Source: Azorinus chamasolen (Eukaryota; Mollusca; Bivalvia; Cardiida; Solecurtidae). From it: DNA of 64,000 nt. The stretch lies in the NCBI GenBank assembly GCA_963576725.1, contig OY755252.1, forward strand, positions 30,460,578 through 30,524,577, in the 5' to 3' direction. Each line of letters begins with the position of its first letter. Within the stretch, counting starts at the first letter, position 1. The position numbers and the translations under genes are program-made. Under the pieces are notes generated by a model. The model ran no database searches, was not told the DNA's origin, and saw only the letters and a program-made list of their open reading frames with translations. Shown piece by piece: positions 1-11,450 of this stretch.

Positions 1-38
1 ATCCATTTGTGCCTACGATCCCATTTATGGGACATATG

Positions 39-76
39 CAAACAGTGTAGACTCTGATCAGATTCTACACTGTTTG
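39..76. repeat. short hairpin, AAACAGTGTAGA family
   Basis: Near-perfect inverted repeat with arms AAACAGTGTAGA and TCTACACTGTTT around a CTGATCAGAT centre. It belongs to the 40-75 bp palindromes with a (C)AAACAG...CTGTTTG stem that recur throughout the window, for example at 3952-4007, 4727-4796, 6281-6352, 7151-7215 and 13233-13289. Elsewhere the same hairpin forms the core of TTAA-flanked MITEs; here no MITE ends are visible. Confidence 0.7.
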
Positions 77-269
77 TTGATTGGAATTTTAATATGAAAC
101 AGAACGAAATAGAAAATTTAGGCCAGGCATCCCTCAGAACAAATTTGGACTAATCTGATATATAAACATGGAAGAATCCACTGGGGGCAAATGAGCTTTA
201 CATGTACTCGTACATTCATTATTTCTGAGTTAATACTCTTAAAGGTATTTCTTATCAGTTCAGATGTAA

Positions 270-835
270 ATAACACTGTGCTGCAAGCTGTACGGCCGCA
301 AATGTTTAGACTTTTCTAAGATGGCGGACAAAACGGAGGCTGAAAGGTAAGCATCACATTTTACACTGTTTAAACTATGTAGATTTTTGTTTTAGTCATT
401 TAATTGGTGCCATTAGACAGAATAATAACGTCCGTCAACAGCGGCGTACCCTATTATGGTTCATGTCTGTGTGTAAGGCTCAAAATCTTCCGTAAACTTT
501 GCAGAAACTGAAAGTCAGAAATCGAATCGAGAAGGAGGTCATATTTTGCCTTATTGTAAGTTACCAACTACGCTAAACGTTTTCTAACACTGTGGGTATA
601 TGCATCTGAGCCCGATATTAACGTTGAGTTACCTAGTTTGTGGCAAAGATCTACATTTTGTCTTTTGAAGACGTTTGAAAATAATGTTGAGTGTACGGTT
701 TAGCCATTGGAGGTAAAAGTGCACTGTACGGTTTAGCCACGATTTTCTTCTCGAAAAACTGTACGGTTTAGACACAAAACAAATGCTACCATTTGAATGT
801 GCGCCGTAGGTCTAGATAGTATAATCCCAACTATT
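270..835 (+). repeat. left arm of a large inverted duplication
   Basis: This roughly 565-bp segment returns in reverse complement at 2868-3448, with small indels and perhaps 80-85% identity by eye. Both arms contain the same ATG exon plus splice donor (plus copy at 318-343) and three or four copies of the motif TGTACGGTTTAG, here at about 690, 725 and 758. The arms point toward each other around about 2 kb of other sequence. It could be an inverted duplication of a gene's 5' end or the long terminal inverted repeats of an element; no target duplication was found to decide. Confidence 0.75.
318..343 (+). CDS. candidate first coding exon, plus copy
   Basis: A short open exon starts at ATG in the context CTAAGATGGCGGAC and reads MADKTEAE plus two bases of the next codon. 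It is followed directly by a strong splice donor, AAAG|GTAAGC. The AAGATGGCGG context also resembles a YY1-type initiator motif. The minus-strand copy in the other arm of the inverted repeat keeps the ATG, the reading frame and the donor while differing at several bases, which mildly supports a coding history. No acceptor in matching phase could be assigned with confidence, so the protein is unknown. Confidence 0.35.
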
Positions 836-1529
836 TATTATGGATCTTCCTTCATGCAATGCATGTTTGCGATGGTGACAGCATATCACAAACTATTAGG
901 ATCGAGATCAGAAGGACAGTATATAATTGGTTTAAACGTATTTTATTTTTAAATATTTGCATGGATATTGTAATGATAACACAAAGGAAAAGAAAAGGAT
1001 GGAAACGAAAACAAGACTGCTTATTGTGTTTCTCCCCATCAGCGTAACAACTGCACTCGCTTTATGCAGAAATGACTGCCCGTTATTGTACTATATTCAT
1101 TGTACTGAAAAACTAATTAAATTAATTAAACAGGATATATCAGTTTATACAAAAACTTTTTGAGAAAGATACTTCGGAATAAAATAAAATTAATAAATAA
1201 ATAAAAGAAACAAAAAAAGTAAACGAAGGTTGACACATATATGTAGAGAGATCTAGGATTCTGAGCAGTACAAGCACATTCGAAAGAAAGTGATCGTTAC
1301 CGAGTTTATTAGAATCGTTTTGAGGTTTGGATAAACCGATGTACAGCTTCGTCTATAATGATGTTTGTATTATATTTTAAAAGAGGATCACCAAACAGAA
1401 AGACAGACAGGGACGGAGTAGTGAATCTCGCAACATCGTCAAAAAGTTGTTTTCCTTCGTTGGTTTCCCTCGTTGGTATATTTGCAACAGTTTAAGAATA
1501 AGTGTGATGCGTTCTCAACGATGCCACAT

Positions 1530-2270
1530 GAACAAAAGGCAGTGTCAGATATGTTATTTGAGAATAGGTCATGGTTCAAGGAACTGCAGTTTGTACGAAG
1601 CCTCTTGTGCAGGAGCTGCTGTTTTTTGACACCGTAATAAAATGTTTTGGAACAGTTAGCAGATTGATATTCAAAGACGTTTTGAATGCGTTTAGAGTAG
1701 AATACTGTTTTTCATTTTCGGGGAGGTTGTTCCATTACTGTATTGTTGCAGGGAGGAAATAGTTGCTATAATGGGTCGTGCAACAGGCCAGAGGTTGAAT
1801 ATCACCAGTGTTGCTTAATCTTAAATTGCATCGAGAAACAATTCCAGCCACTTCAGGTACCAGTTCTGTGAGATATTTTGGAGTTAAATGAAACACCATT
1901 TTATAAAAGAGAATAAGTCTGTGTTTTACGTCTGGTTTCAAGGCGTTTCCATCCAACTTCATGCAATAATTTACTAACAGAAACCAATTTAGTTGTCCCA
2001 GTTACTATACGGGTAGCTTCATATTGATTTTTTTTTTCAAAACTGTTAGATTCTCTGGCATTACAGATATCAAATATAGTATCATCGTATTCTAAAATAG
2101 GTATCACGAAATATACGTAGATTGTTTCAAGGGAATATCTGAATTTGAGTTTTCGCATGACATTTATTCGTGTCCATGCCTTTGTAGCGATATATTCGAT
2201 ATTACAGTGCCATGTTAGTCTGTATGGAATGTCTAAATGCCATTTCGTAGGGCATACATGCATTTTAAAG
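1530..2270 (-). pseudogene. LINE reverse transcriptase C-terminal remnant
   Basis: Minus-strand reading at 2263-1901 and then, in another frame, 1962-1735 gives the region after the RT core of a jockey/CR1-type LINE: a VMRKLKF segment, then IPILEYDDTIFD, then an EATRIVTGTTKLVS segment, then GWKRLETRRK, and after a frameshift a KYLTELVPEVAG segment and an FLPATI...WNNLP stretch. The same order is seen in the better preserved LINE at 51.6-54.8 kb. Both ends are missing and frameshifts are present, so this is a dead fragment lying between the two arms of the inverted duplication. Confidence 0.7.
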
Positions 2271-2465
2271 GTGACATAAAAATAAACGTGAAATAATTAT
2301 ATAACAGAAAAGGATAACAAGTTAATGGGGAAAACATATTTATTGGACCAAATAAATTGCCAAGTCTAAAATCTTCGTCAATATCTTGAATTTCAATGGT
2401 TTGTATTTCACCATTTAGAGTTATTTTGCTTGTTTATTTCAAAACGTCTGGTATTACATTAAAAG

Positions 2466-2602
2466 TTAATGTACGTTGACCCGACTTTCCCGATATACAT
2501 GACTTGGCTCTTTTCTTCTAATTTTCATTGGATTTCTCGGATTGGCATCTACACAGTGGCTGATGGTTTCCTTTGTCTCGCAATAGTAACAATCGCAATA
2601 AT
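2466..2602 (-). CDS. candidate terminal exon, cysteine-rich, unrecognised
   Basis: On the minus strand a good acceptor (TATATTTTCAG) is followed by an open frame in the phase that begins with two leftover bases. It gives a 44-residue end starting YCDCYYCETKETISHC, with closely spaced Cys and His, and ending in TAA at 2468-2466. An AATAAA signal lies about 20-25 bases further on, at about 2436-2446. It sits downstream of the minus-strand ATG exon at 3377-3402, but the phases (2 versus 1) do not join directly, so an intermediate exon would be needed. I do not recognise the protein. Confidence 0.35.
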
Positions 2603-2867
2603 CTGAAAATATATGTAAAGTAATGTAAAGTAACAGTACAAAGTGCTATTTCAGACGCTCTGTATTTGCATTAGGACTTACAATACCCAATCAGTTAAAC
2701 TTAAAAATCAATTCACTTCAAAACTTTTTAAGTATAACACTGTCTTCAAATGTTAACCAGTATAGATCCAGATTATATGCTATGCTTCTGTTCTCGATCC
2801 TAATTGCTTGTAATATACTGTCAAAATCGCAAATAGGCATTGTGTGAAGGAATATCTACACTAATTA

Positions 2868-3448
2868 GTTGGAATTACACTATCTAGACCTACGACGCAT
2901 ATTCAAACGTTAGTATTTGTATGTGTCTAAACCGTACAGTTTTGTAAGAAAATCGTGTCTAAACCGTACGAAATAGATCGGGTCTAAACCGTACAGTGCA
3001 CTTTTACCACTACGGGCTTAACCGTACACTTGACATTTTTTCAACCCTCTCAAAAAGACAAAATGTAGATTTGTGCTTCAAACTAAATTACTCAACGTTA
3101 ATATCGGACTCAAATGCATATACCCACAGTGTAAGAAAAGGCTTAGCGTTGTTGGTAAGCTTACAGTGATGCAAAATATGACCTCCTTCTCGATTCGATT
3201 TCTGATTTTCGGTTTCTGCATTTTTTACGGAAGATTTTGGGCCTTACGCACAGACATGAATCATTTGGAGGTAAACCGCTGTTGACCGGCGTTATAATTC
3301 TGTGTTATGACACCAACTAAAAGACGGAAAGAAAAATCTACATTGTTTAAAAAGTGTAAAAATGTGATGCTTACCTTTCAGCCTCCTGTTCGTCCGCCAT
3401 CTTGGAAAAGTCTAAACATTCGCGACCGTTCAGCTTGCACCACAGTGG
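2868..3448 (-). repeat. right arm of the large inverted duplication
   Basis: Reverse-complement partner of 270-835. It carries the repeated TGTACGGTTTAG motif (seen here as CTAAACCGTACA at about 2930, 2962, 2985 and 3019). The outer limit is at the shared CACTGTG-TGCAAGCTG sequence and the inner limit at the shared GTAGGTCTAGATAGT sequence. Confidence 0.75.
3377..3402 (-). CDS. candidate first coding exon, minus copy
   Basis: Mirror copy of the exon at 318-343. It reads MADEQEAE plus two bases, then the donor GTAAGCATCAC. Several substitutions relative to the plus copy leave the frame and donor intact. The nearest candidate downstream exon on this strand is 2602-2466. Function unknown. Confidence 0.35.
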
Positions 3449-3449
3449 A

Positions 3450-5140
3450 TTAGCGTGCTCCGAAATTGATAATAGTCAAATAATCTGGAAGGACACTACA
3501 ACCAAACATCTTCCTTTGAGTCGATAAAAATATAAGTCTTGTTCCGACCGAAACAGCCAGTACCTACAGTCTTCACAGTAAAGCCCACTCTAAGCCAGAA
3601 TTCTAGTAGATACACGATAGTTAATTTTAGGCAGGTGACTGCTTAATGCAGGGTGAAAGGCATGCAGAAAGCTCCTCTAGGTGACAGCTTATTGCAGGGT
3701 GAAATTTCCACGAGGAGCTATTTGCATGACTTCCATCCTCCATTAAGCTGCCCCCTGTCTACTAGACCAATTGTAATGCTAAATTAAATGTCCGGTATAG
3801 AGAGAATGTACTGTACATTAATCACCCAGGGTTTGATATTTACCACAGTTAACCCTTACATCGCTGAATTTTCAAATGGACTAGTCCAAATTCAAACAGG
3901 GCAAGCTTATATTGAATATTTAGGACTTTGTCTAAAGAAAAGTGAAATATGACAAACAGTGCAGACCCTGATGAGAGGGTTCCTCTCATCTGGGTCTACA
4001 CGGTTTGATTGCTGCCAGTTGAGCGGAGGATGGATGAGATCATCTTGTGCCGATTCTGATTAATGAGACTGTAGTTGTTGATTGAAGTCATGTTCCTGTG
4101 ACCAGATATTTGCATTATCTGGTTCGCGGGAACATGGTTGTCACCCATCTTTGGAATCATGTGTTTTCTGGGTCTGTGGTTGGACAAGTGTTTGTAAGTG
4201 TAGATTTCGGAGCGCTGGACCATGTGTTTCATCATGGTACAAAACTACAGACAAGATTTACACGATCGGACTTCTACGGAGCTACACGTCGTTCGGTGAA
4301 GATGAGTAGATAAATAACTGTTGTTAAATTAATGCTATGTAAAATGGACAGTCAGGCTCGGAATAACCGGAGTTTCGACTTTTGGCATGCTCTCTGTATA
4401 CTGCTATTTAACACTTGTTTGGATTGTCCAAGTTTACCCAAAGTTTTGGTTTTAGAACGCGTATGTAACTCGAGGGTAGCCTACCGTGTTTGCCATGTTT
4501 GTTTTTATTTTTGACAGCGCGTATGAATAGGTTAGGTCAGAATATACAACGAGTTGTATTACAAGCATTCAATATCGCAAATATAGTTCCCAAGTTATAC
4601 CACGGAAGTAATGTGATACAAATTATATCATGACTATTAATCAGATGATTTTGTACAACAGCATATGAACACAGGCAATGTTGGCTGAGACAGGAATTGC
4701 CGAATCAGATCTATATAATACCATAAACAAACAGAGCAGACCCTGATCAGACAACTCCTACGGGAACTACATCTGATCTGGGTCTAATCTGTTTGCAAAT
4801 GCGTGAAAAACGTTTGTATAAGGACAGGGTTAAAATTAACTTCCTGTATTTGTAAATATGTAGTTGCTTAATGCAGAATGAAAGCATTGCAGAAAACCCC
4901 CCGAGAAGCTTTCTGTATTACCTTATTTAAGTCTGCATTAACCTGTCACCTGTATTTGTTTTTAAAACAATATTCTTTCATGGTTATCGTACAGGATATA
5001 AGTTGTTTATTCATTATTTTCCCCAGCCCTCAGAATAAAGGGTGTGTGTGGCGATATGTGTGGGATAATTTGTTAGGGCCCCGACAGATTGCTCATGATA
5101 ATCAATATTTGAAATATTCATATCTGGTTAATATGCAAGA
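3450..5140. other. non-coding stretch with hairpins
   Basis: No gene seen. It holds degenerate copies of the palindromic MITE core (3630-3765 and 4860-4950, with TGCTTAATGCAG), hairpins at 3952-4007, 4087-4145 and 4727-4796, and otherwise AT-rich sequence. The short open frames here have no recognisable features. Confidence 0.6.
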
Positions 5141-5142
5141 TA

Positions 5143-5335
5143 CAGTAAAACCGCATCTAAACCGAAACTCTAGTAGAGTAAAAGTTAGATACTGTTTGGT
5201 GTCTGCCTAATGCAGCGTTGCACTCATGCAGTAAGCTCCTAAAAGAGAATATGCAAGACTTTCTCCTGCTTTAAGCTGTCATATGTCTCCGAGATCTATA
5301 TTTATACTAAATTGAACGGGTTGGAGGGGTTTTAC
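5143..5335. mobile_element. TA-flanked palindromic MITE (CAGTAAAACC family)
   Basis: It starts TA|CAGTAAAACCGCATCT and ends AGGGGTTTTACT. Between lies a decayed palindrome built on TGCCTAATGCAG and AGCTCCT. The ends resemble Tc1/mariner-pogo type MITEs with a TA target. Sister copies with intact ends are at 13738-13990, 20694-20902 and 56122-56334. Confidence 0.6.
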
Positions 5336-5376
5336 TACAGCAACACATCTCTATAACGGTCATTACATTGTGTTAA

Positions 5377-5618
5377 CCCTTCTCTTGCTGAATTTTAAAA
5401 TACATTTCTCCTTCTTTGCCCATGCTCCGTTGTATAATTACATATGTCTTCACTGTGTACAAGTATTGCGCTGCACAATCACTGCTGTAGAGTACACTGA
5501 TTGCAAAATCAATTTGTAAATAGTACAGACCCTGATGAGACAGCTCCTGCAGGAGCTGTCCCATCTAGGTATTTACTATTTACAGATATTTATATTGACG
5601 TGAATAGCAAGCGAAGGG
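5377..5618. mobile_element. TTAA-flanked MITE, GTAAATAGTGCAGACC hairpin type
   Basis: Bounded by TTAA at 373-376 and 619-622 of this kilobase block (5373-5376, 5619-5622). The inverted ends are CCCTTCTCTTGCT and AGCAAGCGAAGGG. A long hairpin (about 5513-5584) sits inside. TTAA targets and ends beginning CCC are the signature of piggyBac-like elements (established knowledge); that this MITE is mobilised by one is inference. Relatives are at 17156-17352 and 58677-58887. Confidence 0.7.
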
Positions 5619-6012
5619 TTAATTAGTTTAACAAGTTTAATGGTGCGCGCGTGTGGTATTTGATGGGAACAAAAGGTATCGATACTGCCAAACATTTAAA
5701 TAACGATTACACCACTGTTATGGCAACAGCTTCACTTTTGTCCTTGACAATTGCAAACCATAACCTTAACTCCATAACGCCGCATTTGAGCACATTTGAA
5801 CCAATGAATAGACTCAGACAGACAACTCTGATTATGGAATTTTATAGATTTGATTCTACTCTTTCTGTATGTTTTTTGTTTGTATGCCATAATAGAATTC
5901 AAGATAATAAATATACGGGACCTCGGTTTATAGTCTGGCGGGGGATCGAATCTTTAGTAAAACAAACTGGAATACTGTTACCTTCATGAATATTAATGAA
6001 AACATTAAAATA

Positions 6013-6896
6013 GTAAGTCCATCTTTCAACTCATATCAAAGCAATACATGCTGTTTATAAATATATTGCAGTTTGAAGTACTACCCTTGTTACCAATTAC
6101 TTACTCTAAAAGATAATATTCAAACATTATACATATTGTTTGAATAATTACTCTACCGTATATCAAGGTTTACCCCTTCATATAAACTAACCCTAAAAAA
6201 GTACATGAATGTTATTTGAATAATTGCTGTATTTATCCAGGATTATCCCTTTACTCATATATATGACTTTTCATGTCTTTGCAAACAGAGTAGATCCAGA
6301 TCCAGATCAGCCATATGACCCATCTGGATAGTCTAGGGTCTGCTCTGATTGGTTATAGAATAATATAGAGATCTAATTCTACAGATTCTGTCATGGGAAA
6401 AATCATCGGATTTTCATTTATTTTGTTAGGGGACGGGGTCTTTTAAAATATTGGCACATTTTCTGAAACAAACATGTCTATAGACAGGGAATCATCAAGG
6501 CATTTTTTTCTTGTCTAGACAAAACACTAGTCTTTTAACTAAAGTCTTTTTACAAAGTGGTGAACAAATCAATTCGTTATTCATACATGTACATATATAT
6601 TGCAGTATCTGAATTTCCTGAATGTGCATGTGGAATTATGGTCGTTTGGTCGACCTTCCTGTTCGTGGATCTTATTTAGATAATACAGTAAACTCTACCA
6701 TAAGTGGTCATTCATTTATTAAACATATTGGTCTTAAATACAGGTGGTTGCATAATGCAGGGCAAAAATAATGCGGACAACTTCTATAGGAGCTTTCTGC
6801 TTTACTTTTTTCTGCATTAAGCTAGCACCTGACTTACAGACCTAAAAATAGACAATTTGAAGGCCGCTTACAGCAGGTTCGACCGTATGTCATATT
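6013..6896 (+). repeat. 0.9-kb duplicated segment, copy 1
   Basis: It matches 34969-35872 in the same orientation over nearly its whole length, starting at GTCCATCTTTCAA and ending at CGACCGTATGTCATAT. Both copies contain the same hairpin (6281-6352 / about 35235-35310) and the same palindromic MITE (about 6683-6885 / 35638-35839) at matching positions, so those elements were present before duplication. No coding content is recognised. Confidence 0.85.
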
Positions 6897-6897
6897 A

Positions 6898-7130
6898 CTC
6901 AGGGAGCCAATAGTGCTTACCATGCACCCTAGACTTTTTTTCATGGGTACCGAAATGTTCAGAAAAGGCTCCTGAATCAGAATCGCGATTGTACTCAAGT
7001 TTAAATTCTTTTAGGCTATGTGTATTTAAACCGTTTCCATGGCAACCCACAGTTTTCGTAGTGATGGACCACACCTTTAAATTCGCCCATATCGCAGCTA
7101 GTACGTATCCTACCTATGACAAACCTATCT
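6898..7130 (+). mobile_element. truncated foldback element end (CTCAGGGAGCC family)
   Basis: It begins TA|CTCAGGGAGCCAATAG and runs through the terminal sequence shared with the full elements at 31892-34821 and 61108-62678, including CATGGGTACC, ATCGCGATTGTACTC and CCGTTTCCATGGCAACC. It loses similarity near 7130 and the right end is absent. The corresponding place in the duplicated segment near 35872 lacks the element, so it inserted after the duplication or was lost from the other copy. Confidence 0.75.
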
Positions 7131-7150
7131 TCCAAATGCAATCAGGATGT

Positions 7151-7215
7151 CAAACAGTTTTGATCCTGATGAGACGCCGAGTAACTCAGCGTCTCATCAG
7201 GATCCAAACTGTTTG
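7151..7215. repeat. hairpin, TCCTGATGAGACGC family
   Basis: Inverted repeat with arms around CGAGTAACTCAG; the stem reads CAAACAGTTTTGATCCTGAT against its complement. Related hairpins are at 13233-13289 and 59928-59992, and a partial one at 55356-55409. Confidence 0.7.
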
Positions 7216-8079
7216 CACATGTATTCTCTCATCCGCCCTATAGCAAACTAAAGGTTAATTACAAGTTAACCTCTAATGCGATCACCAACAAAGAGGTGCA
7301 GGTGGTCGCTTAAAGAGGAAATCCCTACGATGAACGCATATTTTCAATAGTATAATGAAACTTGGTATCTGTTATACTCAATCATTACTATGGAGATTGG
7401 TCAATTTGAACTTATATCGAAAAATGACCCTGTGATACAAAATAAACCGATTTCATCAGTACTTATAATTTTTGTTCTACAACAAATTATTATCGGCCTT
7501 TTCCGTTCAAATTGTCCACGTTTTGCCCATGATCACCCGACCCCGCCATTGTTTACGTAACAGCTTTTCTCGGAACAAATCCCAGTGATCTCCCTTGTCA
7601 CTATGTGCGGTCATCACTGCCACCACAAGTTTTGTAGCAGGATTTTAGCTAAAAAATGTCTTTGTATCTTTTGTTTTTAATGTTGATTTCAATAGTTTTC
7701 GATTTTGTTTCGTATTTCAGCACCGGTTAAGCCAATAAAGTAGAAAAATAATAAGATTTCCAAAAAATATGAAGAATTTAGTAACTTTTTACACGATTAT
7801 TTATAAAGGCCACCGATGGAGATTTCTTATTAGGCCACTGGTTGTTGAAAAGTCAAACTTAATTCGGGACGCTGTACACAAATATGATTCCCAAATTTAC
7901 CCAAATCCCGAACAGATTAAATGTTTTGAGTATTTTTGCGGGAAAGGATGTAGTAGTAAATTCACCGATTGGCTAAGATAATAGTTGGCATCCGACATAG
8001 CGTCTGCCATAGTTTGATCACATGATGTTCACCATGGTCACGTTGTACCGTGAAAATGCAAGTCCCGTAAAATATACAA

Positions 8080-8105
8080 GTCCGCAATAGTACGCATGCG
8101 CAGAA
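8080..8105. promoter_or_regulatory. possible NRF1-type site
   Basis: The sequence TACGCATGCGCAG fits the palindromic NRF1/alpha-Pal motif. Short ETS-like TTCCGG sequences lie at about 8115 and 8147. This could mark a CpG-poor promoter, but no first exon was found next to it, so it may be chance. Confidence 0.2.
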
Positions 8106-8199
8106 ATAACCGTCAGTTCCGGTGTAAAATCTTCAAGTCAACAATTTCCGGTAAAACTAATAAATTTAAAAAAATCTACAGTTTATCAATTTAGCTGTT

Positions 8200-9840
8200 T
8201 TATGTATGCAACGAAGAAGCACATTTATTTATGAATTCTTATGATAACAAATTTGCAAATTATGTGAATGTTGCAGTCTGACAAGGGATATTGTTAAAAC
8301 CGAAAGTAGCACGATATCGACAGAGTGCTGTACACATGTGGGCTAAGACATGGAAATGTAAATACTAAATAATAATCATCATTTCTGTCTAGACAGAATT
8401 TTTCCTTAATTAAGATAGTTGTATTTTATACAGATAAAACTATACAACAGCACCCATATCATAATAACAACACCAGAACCAGAACCCCTATACAATATAA
8501 CCACTAAAAATGTTTATGCTATAAAGATACCTGGACCCACTTTCATTTTAATTTCGAGTTTTTCAGAGATATTTTAAGAAGGTAGCATAGGTCCTGATGA
8601 CAATTAATAAAGGCTTAGAAAAACAATTACAACAAAAAAAGTATGAACATGCACACAAAAAGTATAGTCTACTATCTAGAACGGTGGCCAGATTAAAGTC
8701 AGTGTGAGAAAAACTTTTCAGGATTAAAGAAGAAATGTGTGAAAGACTATCCATGCAATTAAGCTTTTACTGGCTTAGATTAGGTGCGAATACCTTAATA
8801 AAGGTGCAATCAATGCATTCGTTGCAATGCCATGTATAGTCCCATTCAATTAAATTTATATGTAATTATATTAATACATTTTCAAACAATTGGAAACAGA
8901 ATAGACCCAGATCAGCAACTATTGGCGATATGAGCTGCCTGATTGGGTCTGCTCTGTTAGCTAATGGAATTTGATAGTTCTGGGGTGGGGGGGTGGGTAC
9001 TTTCGTAAATGGCTACAAAGTTACTTTAATCCAATTAAAGGTTGATAAAAACAGTTATAATTACACCATTGTACAACGTCAAAGGCATTAACATGCACAA
9101 CCAGTATCAATAATTATGTTCCATAATAATAAATGTACAAACTTATATAATTGATTCATTTGGACAGGTTTGTAAAAGTGATAATCTTATTTGGGTCTAC
9201 CTTGTTTGTAAGTTAAAATAAGGAATTAGAAAAAGGGAAAGGTTTGTGACCATACAGTTTGTTTAATTTATAATTATACAATATGTGCTTATGTTGCATT
9301 ATCTTTGGTTGATGAATCTTTATTAACTGTCACTAAGCAAACAGGATAGAGCCAGATCATATAGCTTTAAATTTGACTTGGGTGGGTCTTCACTGTTTGA
9401 ACTAAACATTGAATCTCCCCATATATGATCTACAATGTTTACCTTTACAAGGTGTGTGCTAATTACATTACTTAATTTTATAAATGTCACTGAGCAAACA
9501 GGGTAGATCCAGATACAGCTGTAGTTTTGATTTGCGTCTACATTCTTTGTAAGTTAAAATAAGGAATTAGTAAAAGGGAAAGGTTTGTGGTCATACAGTT
9601 TGTGCTTGTTTTATATACAATATGTGCTAGTAAAACATTATAAAGAGGATAATTGTTATTTTCAGTGGAAGATCGAAATTTATTTCATCGAGTGAACATC
9701 AGACCGTGAGACGGTATAATTTCACAAGTGGCATATATTACTGTCTGGTGTTCACTAGAAATAGCAGTACATTTTGCCCAAATGGTCTAATGTGAGGACG
9801 TCTTGTCATTAATTGACAGAAGGTCTGGGTCCGAGTCAAA
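8200..9840. other. non-coding, hairpins and partial repeats
   Basis: No gene seen. A hairpin lies at about 8896-8960. Between 9130 and 9650 a roughly 340-bp unit occurs twice (AAGGAATTAG...AAAGGGAAAGGTTTGTG at about 9218 and 9560). Reverse-complement relatives of it lie at 14990-15470, inside the 11.2-kb insertion. Confidence 0.55.
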
Positions 9841-9841
9841 C

Positions 9842-10312
9842 ATACAAACAGTGTAGATCCAAACCATAATGCTCAATTGTGAACATCATGATCTGGATCT
9901 AAACTGTGTGCATTTTAAATTGACAACACAATTTAAGTGCTTTAGTGTGTTTGTACTACATTAGATCCAAACCATAAGGCTCCATTTTGAACCTCATGGT
10001 CTGGATCTGCACTGTGTACAATATAAATAGACAACATCAGTTTGTATGGGTGATAAGTGCTGTTAGTGTGTTTGTTATATATTTAGGATATGTTCATCAA
10101 ATAGACAACCAGTGTAGATCAACAGCATTAGGGTCCATTGTGAACCTCATGATCTGGCTCTACACTGTGTGCAATGTAAATTGACGACATAATTTTAGTG
10201 CTTTAGTATGTTTGTACTACATTCAGGATATGTTCATCAAAGAGACAAACAATGTAGATCCAAACCATCAGGCTCCATTTTGAACCTCATGGTCTGGATG
10301 GTCTGGTTTGCA
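9842..10312 (+). repeat. degenerate tandem repeat, four units
   Basis: Four copies of a unit of about 115-150 bp, each carrying GTAGATCCAAACCAT, a GAACCTCATGGTCTGG core and a TTTAGTGTGTTTGT-type spacer, start near 9842, 9960, 10108 and 10245. Each core is itself an imperfect hairpin. No coding potential. Confidence 0.65.
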
Positions 10313-10360
10313 TAATAACTTAAAAAAGATAAAAAAAAAAAAAACTAACTAAAAAAAAGG

Positions 10361-10450
10361 TGACATTTATTCCAGTGGCATTTTTTCCAGTGGCATATTT
10401 TCCAGTGGCATTTTTTCCGGTGGCATTTTTTCCAGTGCCATTCTTTCCAC
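10361..10450 (+). repeat. minisatellite of TTTTTTCCAGTGGCAT units
   Basis: Six slightly varied copies of a 15-17 bp unit, CAGTGGCATTTTTTC. A second block of the same unit lies at 18604-18716, inside the large insertion. Confidence 0.75.
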
Positions 10451-11450
10451 ATACCTTTGTGTACTAGTATGCATTTGTTTGATATATGTTTTAATTTTAA
10501 TATTTCTTTTTGTTCATTTGTGCGTCCATAATTTCAAGTAAATGTTTGACCAATTTTTATGTATATTAAAAGGTGAAATTTGCCTACAAGTAGAGCATAC
10601 AAAAGGCAATAAACATTGAAATTGCATCATAAATAAACTTAGGTATGTTTACACACTTTGAAATATAACAATTTTCAAACATTAAAGCAGTTTTGATCTT
10701 GATCAGTGTATAAAAGTCTCCCTGTTTGACACTGAACTTCTGCTATATTTTCAAATTATTTTTCTATTTTATATCAGAAAATTCTTAAGAAGTTGAAATT
10801 AAATTATTTAACCCTTACAGTGTAATGCTATGAAACCAGTTTATTAGACATCTCTTAACCCTTTCCTTCATATAAATACTTTCTCACCATCTGTAAACAG
10901 AGTAGACCCTGATATAGGAGCAGTGTAGATAGAGTCTGCCATGTAATAATAACAACAGACCAGATGAATTGAATACAATCTTTCTTACTGGTGCCAATAT
11001 TAAGGAACGGCTTATGGTCAGTATTCAAACTGTATTATATTCATATAATTGTTGTTGTTTTTCTATTTGCTGGAATTTTGTAGTCAATATTTAATTGTAG
11101 AAGTAAAAACAAATACAATTAAAGCTAACGTTGTTTTTTTAATTGTGACATATGTGATACTCCTATTTCATGGTTGAGTGCATTTCCTGTCTCGGACTCA
11201 TTCCCCACTTGGTTACTGGTTGAGCGCATTTCCTGTCTCAGACCCTTTCCCCTTTTTATTACAGGTTGAGTGCATTACCTGCGTATGTCCCTTTCCCATC
11301 CTGATTGCAATAGGTGCACAATAAACAAGTCCTTACTAGTCACGACACAAAAACAAAATAAATTTTCAAGTAGATGTTGATTTGTTTTTAACCCTTTACT
11401 CCATGGATATACATGTAAGAGATAAAGACAGTCTGAATATGTATTAATTT

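Noticed and set aside
4727..4796. Hairpins as bacterial-type terminators or attenuators
   Set aside because: The sequence is eukaryotic and the same hairpins occur within MITEs with target duplications.
7769..7981. 70-codon open frame, considered as an exon
   Set aside because: No supporting splice sites or family similarity that I can recognise.
9842..10312. Regularly spaced repeats as a CRISPR array
   Set aside because: Units are long, degenerate and contain internal inverted repeats; there is no short exact repeat with unique spacers, and the genome is eukaryotic.
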